64,000 nt of DNA from Pseudomonas inefficax (lineage in GTDB: Bacteria; Pseudomonadota; Gammaproteobacteria; Pseudomonadales; Pseudomonadaceae): assembly GCF_900277125.1 (NCBI RefSeq), contig NZ_OPYN01000221.1:1-64000 (forward strand). The letters run 5' to 3'. A model generated the notes under the pieces. It saw nothing but the letters and a program-made list of their open reading frames with translations, was not told where the DNA came from and ran no database searches. Below, one piece after another: positions 55,463 to 64,000 of the stretch. A program made the translations under genes and the position numbers. Position 1 is the stretch's first letter. Every line of letters begins with the position of its first letter.

Positions 55463-55903
55463 CTAGCGACGGGCCCTGACCGGAACCGGCTGGGCCACCA
55501 GCACGATGCCGGAAAAGCCCAGTACCAGAAAGCAGAACATCTGCCAGCGCTCGCCCACGGAAATACCGTAGCGCAAGGTGTAATACCCCACGCAGGCGCC
55601 AAGGCCGAGCAATAGCATCTGCCCCCGGAACTGCCGCCACCAGGCCGGCAGGCCGTCCACTTTGGCCAGCACGACCAACTGGATAAGCAAGCCAAGCATC
55701 GCCACACCGATCAACCAGCGGTCGATCTGCCCGGCGATGTCCTGTACCAGAAGCGGTGCCAGGCCACTGACCTTGAGCGCAGGCACCAGCCCCACGTGGA
55801 ACACCCACAGGCCACCGACCCAGAAAACCTGGGCCAGCTGCCAGAGGATCCCCTCGAGGGATGGCGCCCGCAGGCGCCGGTCAGATGTGTTTGACTTCGA
55901 CAA
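55463..55903 (-). CDS. DUF4149-like membrane protein
   Basis: 146-residue inner-membrane protein with about four hydrophobic segments (near 20-40, 65-82, 93-112 and 120-138) and a basic N-terminus. The WQLAQVFWVGGLWVFHVGLVP segment resembles DUF4149; the function is unknown. The start at 55903 overlaps the greA stop by about 20 nt, so a somewhat later start is possible. It follows greA on the same strand. Confidence 0.7.
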   Translation of the reverse strand: MSKSNTSDRRLRAPSLEGILWQLAQVFWVGGLWVFHVGLVPALKVSGLAPLLVQDIAGQIDRWLIGVAMLGLLIQLVVLAKVDGLPAWWRQFRGQMLLLGLGACVGYYTLRYGISVGERWQMFCFLVLGFSGIVLVAQPVPVRARR

Positions 55904-56359
55904 TCTCGTACTCGACCGTACCGTTTGGCGTCTTCACGACAACGGTATCCCCTTCTTCCTTGCCAATGATGGCACGGGCGATCGGCGCGCTGCTCGACAG
56001 CTTGCCTTTCTTCACATCGGCTTCATCTTCGCCAACGATCTGATAGGTCACTTCATCATCGGTTTCGGTGTTCGCCAGCACCACGGTAGTGCCAAAAATC
56101 ACCTTGCCGGTGTGAGCGATGGTGGTCACGTCGATCACCACCGAGTTCTGCAGGCGACCTTCGATATCGCGGATACGCGCCTCGACCATGCCCTGCTCTT
56201 CACGAGCAGCGTGGTATTCGGCGTTTTCCTTCAGGTCACCCAGTTCGCGCGCTTCGCCAATAGCCTGGCTCAGGCGCGGACGCTCGGTCTTGCTCAGGAA
56301 CAGCAGCTCCTCTTCCAGGGCGCGAGCGCCCTGGACGGTCATCGGGTACTTGGTAATGC

Positions 56360-56363
<4 letters not shown>
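55881..56363 (-). CDS. greA: GreA, transcript cleavage factor
   Basis: Rescues backtracked RNA polymerase by stimulating 3' RNA cleavage. 160 residues: N-terminal coiled coil with the acidic tip pair in GDLKENAEYHAAREEQG, and a C-terminal FKBP-like domain (SSAPIARAIIGKEEGDTVVVKTPNG). Its ATG overlaps the carB stop by four bases (ATGA), unusual pairing for function but common in this genus. Confidence 0.96.
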
Positions 56364-59581
<3,218 letters not shown>

Positions 59582-59686
59582 GGTTGTCACTCAAATCCGG
59601 GGTCAGTCGGCAAGCCGCTTTGAACAATCTGGGTCAGGCGCTTCCGGGCGCGGCGCAAGCCGGCCCGGGGCCTTGAAGCAGGATGC

Positions 59687-60823
59687 TCAGCGGCGCTTGG
59701 CCATGGCATCGGTGAAACGATCGAACAGTGGCGCGACGTCAGTCGGGCCTGGGCTCGCTTCAGGGTGGCCCTGGAAGCTGAACGCGCTCTTGTCGGTACG
59801 CTCGATACCCTGCAGGGTGCCGTCGAACAGCGACTTGTGGATGGCGCGGACGTTGCCCGGCAGGGTGGCCTCGTCAACGGCAAAGCCGTGGTTCTGGCTG
59901 GTGATCATGACCACGCCGGTGTCCAGGTCCTGGACCGGGTGGTTGGCACCGTGGTGGCCGTGGCCCATTTTCACGGTCTTGGCGCCGGAAGCCAGGGCCA
60001 GCAGCTGGTGGCCGAGGCAGATGCCGAATACCGGGATCTCGGTCTCGAGGATTTCCTTGATCGCCTGGATGGCGTAGTCGCACGGCTCGGGGTCACCAGG
60101 GCCGTTGGACAGGAACACGCCGTCCGGGTTGAGTGCCAGTACTTCGCTGGCCGGGGTCTGGGCTGGTACAACGGTCACGCGGCAGCCACGGGCAACCAGC
60201 ATGCGCAGGATGTTCAGCTTGACACCGTAGTCGAAGGCGACCACGTGGTAAGGCAGGTCAGCGGCTTCGATGGTCGGGTGGCTGTCGGTCTTCAGCTCCC
60301 ACACACTGGAGCGCCACTCGTAGCGTTCCTTGGTGGAAACGACCTTGGCCAGGTCCATGCCCTTCAGGCCCGGGAAGGCGCGAGCAGCGGCGATGGCAGC
60401 TTCTTCGCTGATGTTGTCACCGGCGAGGATGCAACCGTTCTGAGCGCCCTTTTCACGCAGGATTCGGGTCAGGCGACGGGTGTCGATGCCGGCGATGGCG
60501 ACGACGTTGTTGGCCTTGAGGTACTCAGGCAGCGACTGGGTGTTACGCCAGTTGCTGGCCAGCAGCGGCAGGTCACGGATGACCAGGCCAGCGGACCAGA
60601 CACGGTTCGACTCGGCATCTTCCGGAGTGGTACCGGTGTTGCCGATGTGCGGGTAGGTCAGGGTAACGATTTGCTGCGCGTAGGAAGGGTCTGTAAGGAT
60701 TTCCTGGTAGCCGGTCATAGCGGTGTTGAATACCACCTCACCAACGGTCTGACCGTCGGCACCGATAGCTTCACCGCGGAAAATACTGCCGTCGGCAAGG
60801 GCGAGTATGGCTGGCTTTGTCAA
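59687..60823 (-). CDS. carA: CarA, carbamoyl-phosphate synthase small subunit
   Basis: Glutaminase that feeds ammonia to CarB. 378 residues from a TTG start at 60823 (MTKPAILALADG), chosen because GGGAGGT stands 5 nt before it; an ATG eight codons upstream lies before this site. The amidotransferase triad is visible: Cys269 in VFGICLGHQL, and His/Glu in FQGHPEASPGP. The leader of about 200 nt holds an intrinsic terminator (60869-60904). Confidence 0.96.
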   Translation of the reverse strand: MTKPAILALADGSIFRGEAIGADGQTVGEVVFNTAMTGYQEILTDPSYAQQIVTLTYPHIGNTGTTPEDAESNRVWSAGLVIRDLPLLASNWRNTQSLPEYLKANNVVAIAGIDTRRLTRILREKGAQNGCILAGDNISEEAAIAAARAFPGLKGMDLAKVVSTKERYEWRSSVWELKTDSHPTIEAADLPYHVVAFDYGVKLNILRMLVARGCRVTVVPAQTPASEVLALNPDGVFLSNGPGDPEPCDYAIQAIKEILETEIPVFGICLGHQLLALASGAKTVKMGHGHHGANHPVQDLDTGVVMITSQNHGFAVDEATLPGNVRAIHKSLFDGTLQGIERTDKSAFSFQGHPEASPGPTDVAPLFDRFTDAMAKRR

Positions 60824-60868
60824 GAAGACCTCCCGTAAATCAAGCATGAAAGGGCGATCGCAGGTTGC

Positions 60869-60904
60869 AAAAAAGCGGAGTGACGTATGGACACGTCACC
60901 CCGC
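60869..60904 (-). terminator. Intrinsic terminator in the carA leader
   Basis: On the minus strand a 12-bp stem GCGGGGTGACGT/ACGTCACTCCGC (one G-U pair) with a 6-nt loop runs straight into TTTTTT. It ends 45 nt before the carA TTG start. It can end upstream (dapB) transcripts or act as an attenuator. Confidence 0.88.
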
Positions 60905-61039
60905 TTTCATGTGCTGAATTCAATTCGCTGCGCGCTTTTAGTGGACACACTAAAGCTGTAGCTTACAGAAAAGTGCGTTTTCGGTCTACCGTAGATGTGT
61001 CTCTAAAACACATGAATGCGACAGGCTGACATTGGCGGC

Positions 61040-61134
61040 GGCCTCTTCGCGGGTAAACCCGCTCCCACAGGGACCGCGCAAAGCCTGAGCCCTGCATAAT
61101 TCCTGTGGGAGCGGGTTCACCCGCGAAGAAGCCA
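61040..61134. repeat. REP pair (GGGTAAACCC / GGGTTCACCC cores)
   Basis: Inverted units CCTCTTCGCGGGTAAACCCG and GTGGGAGCGGGTTCACCCGC between dapB and carA; the two cores differ by one base. Confidence 0.9.
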
Positions 61135-61150
61135 GCACCGCTCCAACGGA

Positions 61151-61957
61151 TCAGCGCAGTTCGAGCACATCCTGCATGTCATACAACCCAGGCTCGCGCC
61201 CGTCCAGCCACAGCGCCGCACGCACGGCGCCCTTGGCGAAGGTCATGCGGCTGGAAGCCTTGTGGGTAATCTCGACGCGCTCGCCTTCGGCGGCGAACAG
61301 CACGGTATGGTCACCCACCACATCACCGGCACGCACGGTGGCGAAGCCAATGGTCTGGCGTTCACGCGCACCGGTCTGCCCTTCACGGCCGTACACGGCC
61401 ACTTCCTGCAGGTTACGGCCCAGCGCCTGGGCAACCACTTCACCCATGCGCAGCGCGGTGCCCGACGGCGCATCGACCTTGTGCCGGTGGTGCGCTTCGA
61501 GGATTTCGATATCCACATCGTCACCCAGCACGCGCGCCGCGGTATCCAGCAGCTTCAGGCACAGGTTGACGCCGACGCTGAAGTTGGCAGCGAAGACGAT
61601 CGGGATTTCCTTGCCGGCTTCGGCCAGTTGCTGCTTCTCTTCCGGAGTGAAGCCGGTTGTGCCGATGACCATGGCCTTGCCCGCCTTGCGGCAGAATGCC
61701 AGGTTCTTCAGGGTCACCGAAGGGTGGGTGAAGTCGATCAGCACGTCGAACTCGTCGACCACCTTGGCCAGGTCGTCGGAAATCGGCACACCAATACGGC
61801 CCAGGGCTGCCAGCTCACCGGCATCAGCCCCCACCAGCGTGCTGTCCGGGCGGTCGATCGCTGCCGTCAGGCCTGCCTGAGGTGCCTGTTGCTGCACGGC
61901 TTCGACGAGGGTCTTGCCCATTCGCCCTGCCGCGCCCATCACTGCAATACGTCGCAT
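61151..61957 (-). CDS. dapB: DapB, 4-hydroxy-tetrahydrodipicolinate reductase
   Basis: NAD(P)H-dependent step in lysine and diaminopimelate synthesis. 268 residues from ATG 61957 (MRRIAVMGAAGRMGKTL), preceded by AAGGAAATG; a start two codons earlier falls inside that site. Rossmann GAAGRMG, IGTTGF, catalytic HHRHKVDAPSGTA motif with the conserved His and Lys residues. 13 nt after dnaJ. Confidence 0.95.
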   Translation of the reverse strand: MRRIAVMGAAGRMGKTLVEAVQQQAPQAGLTAAIDRPDSTLVGADAGELAALGRIGVPISDDLAKVVDEFDVLIDFTHPSVTLKNLAFCRKAGKAMVIGTTGFTPEEKQQLAEAGKEIPIVFAANFSVGVNLCLKLLDTAARVLGDDVDIEILEAHHRHKVDAPSGTALRMGEVVAQALGRNLQEVAVYGREGQTGARERQTIGFATVRAGDVVGDHTVLFAAEGERVEITHKASSRMTFAKGAVRAALWLDGREPGLYDMQDVLELR

Positions 61958-61970
61958 AGCCATTTCCTTG

Positions 61971-63095
61971 TCAGAGATCGCCGAAGAAGCGCTTCACGCC
62001 ATCGAACCAGCCACTGGCCTTGGGCGAGTGGGAGCTATCGCCTTCCAGCGAATCACGCAGCTCTTCGAGCAACTCGCGCTGACGACGGCTGAGATTGACC
62101 GGAGTTTCCACCGCCACACGGCACAGCAGGTCACCCGCACCACCACCGCGCACCGGGGCAACACCCTTGCCGCGCAGGCGGAACTGCTTGCCGGTCTGGG
62201 TGCCTTCCGGGATCTTCAGCTTCACCCGACCATCGAGGGTCGGCACTTCCAGCTCGCCACCCAGGGCGGCGTCGGTGTAGCTGATCGGTACTTCGCAGTA
62301 CAGGTGCTTGCCATCACGCTGGAAGATCTCGTGCTCGCGCACGTTGATCACCACATACAGGTCGCCAGTCGGGCCACCATGGGTCCCCGCCTCGCCCTCG
62401 CCCGACAGGCGAATGCGGTCGCCGGTATCGACACCCGCCGGCACCTTGACCGACAGCGTCTTGTACTCCTCGACACGGCCTTCGCCGTGGCACGAGGTGC
62501 AGGGGTCGGTAATGATCTTGCCCTGGCCGTGGCAGCGCGGGCAGGTTTGCTGTACCGAGAAGAAGCCCTGCTGCATGCGCACCTGGCCGATACCACCGCA
62601 AGTCGGGCAGGTGGACGGGGTCGAGCCCTTCTTGGCACCTGAGCCGTCGCATGGCTGGCAGTTGACCAGCGTTGGCACGCGAATGCTGACCGTGGTGCCG
62701 CGCACCGCCTCTTCCAGGTTCAGCTCGAGGGTGTAGCGCAGGTCGCTGCCGCGTTGGGCACCGCCACGGCCGCCACCGCGACCGCCACCGAAGAAGTCGC
62801 TGAACACATCGCCGAAGATGTCGGAGAAGTTGGCACCGCCGAAACCGGCACCACCGCCACCCATGCTCGGGTCCACGCCGGCATGACCGTACTGGTCGAA
62901 CGCAGCACGCTTGCTGGCATCGGACAGCACTTCGTAGGCCTCGTTGGCCTCCTTGAACTTGTCTTCCGACTCTTTGTCGCCCGGGTTGCGGTCCGGGTGG
63001 TACTTCATCGCCAGGCGGCGGTAAGCCTTCTTGAGGTCAGCTTCGCTGGCGCCGCGCTCGACACCCAGAACCTCATAATAATCACGCTTGGACAT
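61971..63095 (-). CDS. dnaJ: DnaJ, Hsp40 co-chaperone
   Basis: 374 residues: J domain with HPD in MKYHPDRNPGD, Gly/Phe-rich linker (about 75-110), four CxxCxGxG zinc repeats starting CQPCDGSG, CPTCGGIG, CPRCHGQG and CTSCHGEG, then the C-terminal substrate-binding domains. Stimulates DnaK ATPase. Downstream of dnaK, same strand, after 196 nt. Confidence 0.97.
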   Translation of the reverse strand: MSKRDYYEVLGVERGASEADLKKAYRRLAMKYHPDRNPGDKESEDKFKEANEAYEVLSDASKRAAFDQYGHAGVDPSMGGGGAGFGGANFSDIFGDVFSDFFGGGRGGGRGGAQRGSDLRYTLELNLEEAVRGTTVSIRVPTLVNCQPCDGSGAKKGSTPSTCPTCGGIGQVRMQQGFFSVQQTCPRCHGQGKIITDPCTSCHGEGRVEEYKTLSVKVPAGVDTGDRIRLSGEGEAGTHGGPTGDLYVVINVREHEIFQRDGKHLYCEVPISYTDAALGGELEVPTLDGRVKLKIPEGTQTGKQFRLRGKGVAPVRGGGAGDLLCRVAVETPVNLSRRQRELLEELRDSLEGDSSHSPKASGWFDGVKRFFGDL

Positions 63096-63291
63096 AGGTC
63101 ATTTGCACCTTGTTGGGCGTCTGGCATCTGCGCCGCGCCATCAGCACCTGCCTTTTGCCCACAGGGCGACTGACAGATGCTGTAAAAATTCTCGAATTCC
63201 AGATACGCCAACGCGGGAGCAAGCCCCCGCGCGGTGACATCCTACCAGCTCACCGCCAAACGACGGTGAACTGGCCGACAACATGCAGGGA
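63096..63291 (-). other. dnaK-dnaJ intergenic region
   Basis: Holds a single short REP-like palindrome (63212-63232, GCGGGAGCAAGCCCCCGC) but no T-run after it. It could stabilise the dnaK 3' end. No promoter for dnaJ was identified. Confidence 0.45.
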
Positions 63292-64000
63292 TTACTGCTT
63301 GTTGTTGTCTTTCACTTCTTCGAACTCGGCGTCAACCACGTCATCGTGCTTGGCTTCCGGCTCGGCCTGCTGCGCGCCACCCTGAGGCTGTTCGGCCGAC
63401 TGCTCGGCGTACATCTTCTGGGCAACCGGTGCCGAGACCTTGGACAGCTCTTCGACCTTGGCATCGATGGCAGCCTTGTCGTCGCCTTTGACAGCGGCTT
63501 CCAGGGCAACAACGGCAGCCTCGATGGCAGTTTTCTCTTCAGCGGTAACCTTGTCACCAGCGTCAGCGACCATCTTGCGGGTCGAGTGAACCAGCGCATC
63601 ACCCTGGTTACGGGCAGCGGCCAGTTCTTCGAACTTGCGGTCTTCCTCGGCGTTGGCCTCGGCGTCACGCACCATGCGCTCGATCTCTTCGTCCGACAGG
63701 CCGGAGTTGGCCTTGATCACGATCGACTGCGACTTGCCGGTGGCCTTGTCCTTGGCGCTGACATGCAGGATGCCGTTGGCGTCGATGTCGAAGGTTACTT
63801 CGATCTGCGGCACGCCACGTGGAGCCGGCGGAATGTCAGCCAGGTCGAACTTGCCCAGCGACTTGTTCTGGGCAGCCTGCTTGCGCTCACCCTGCAGCAC
63901 GTGAATGGTCACGGCACCCTGGTTGTCGTCGGCAGTCGAGAACACCTGCGACTTCTTGGTCGGGATGGTGGTGTTCTTCTCGATCAGCGAAGTCATCACG
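63292..64000 (-). CDS. dnaK: DnaK, Hsp70 chaperone (3' part only)
   Basis: The C-terminal ~235 residues are in the window; the gene starts beyond the right edge. Seen are the end of the substrate-binding domain (TFDIDANGILHVSAKDKATGKS), the alpha-helical lid, and an acidic tail that includes EFEEV near the C-terminus (DDVVDAEFEEVKD), the usual Hsp70 ending in Gram-negatives. grpE and the rest of the operon lie outside. Confidence 0.96.
   Translation of the reverse strand, partial: VMTSLIEKNTTIPTKKSQVFSTADDNQGAVTIHVLQGERKQAAQNKSLGKFDLADIPPAPRGVPQIEVTFDIDANGILHVSAKDKATGKSQSIVIKANSGLSDEEIERMVRDAEANAEEDRKFEELAAARNQGDALVHSTRKMVADAGDKVTAEEKTAIEAAVVALEAAVKGDDKAAIDAKVEELSKVSAPVAQKMYAEQSAEQPQGGAQQAEPEAKHDDVVDAEFEEVKDNNKQ

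Larger units (their letters stand above)
60824..61150 (-). promoter_or_regulatory. carAB leader and dapB-carA intergenic region
   Basis: No established gene. From the dapB side it holds a REP pair (61040-61134), an ATGTGT-N7-ACACAT dyad (60995-61013), a 16-codon ORF MCFRDTSTVDRKRTFL (61013-60963), a TTTAGTG-N4-CACTAAA dyad (60937-60954) and then the terminator-like hairpin. I could not place a clear -35/-10 pair. The layout suggests attenuation, possibly by pyrimidine or arginine supply. Confidence 0.5.

Noticed and set aside
63212..63232. Hairpin between dnaK and dnaJ as an intrinsic terminator
   Set aside because: No T-run follows on the minus strand; it resembles a single REP unit.

Overview
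The window is a 64-kb stretch of ordinary chromosome from a fluorescent pseudomonad, most likely the Pseudomonas putida group. The evidence is the GC-rich codon use, the gene order cbrX-cbrA-cbrB-crcZ-pcnB-folK-panB-panC, a PrrF-type sRNA beside heme-transport genes, and many copies of the Pseudomonas REP/REPIN palindromes. I see no insertion sequence, prophage, integrase, CRISPR array, restriction system or biosynthetic cluster. The content is core metabolism and information processing, so the interest lies mainly in non-coding and regulatory structure.

Layout. 1-457: no gene; a 73-nt inverted repeat. 458-2082: msrQ-msrP (periplasmic methionine sulfoxide repair). 2162-6453: pssA, then the branched-chain amino acid operon ilvI-ilvH-ilvC with a long leader. 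6862-10349: yqcC-like gene, a TPR lipoprotein and mrcB (PBP1B). 10466-12545: a two-domain kinase-like ATPase and a small TfoX C-terminal-domain protein. 12560-16610: an iron-controlled block, prrF sRNA facing a phuT-phuU-phuV-phuW heme-uptake operon, each with its own Fur-box-like promoter. 16642-20441: Rieske protein, sfsA, aminotransferase, dksA and gluQ.

20688-25986 holds the CbrX-CbrA-CbrB carbon/nitrogen signalling system and its target crcZ, a sigma-54-dependent, Hfq/Crc-titrating sRNA. Its CbrB operator, -24/-12 promoter, six A-rich motifs and terminator can all be read directly. 26109-29896: pcnB-folK and panB-panC. 30125-39256: pgi, acs, an MpaB-like protein, a large DUF748 protein, divergent VOC and ABM-domain genes, and a BON-domain protein.

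39531-54056 is a long leftward block equivalent to the E. coli metY-nusA-infB-rpsO-pnp and ftsH-folP-glmM-secG-leuU regions, in the order pnp, rpsO, truB, rbfA, infB, nusA, rimP, tRNA-fMet, tRNA-Leu(GAG), secG, tpiA, glmM, folP, ftsH, rlmE. yhbY is divergent from rlmE. 55463-64000: a DUF4149-like membrane protein, greA, carB, carA, dapB, dnaJ and the 3' part of dnaK, which runs off the right edge.

The best leads are the leader regions. Upstream of ilvI is a 13-codon ORF rich in Leu/Val codons and a hairpin. Upstream of carA is a 12-bp intrinsic terminator 45 nt before a TTG start. Two tandem terminators lie between tRNA-fMet and rimP. A TTGTATACAA operator lies between the divergent VOC and ABM genes. 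Also notable are a REPIN inserted inside the heme operon and a tandem REP duplication whose copies carry different palindrome cores. I did not find a convincing wholly new multi-gene system.
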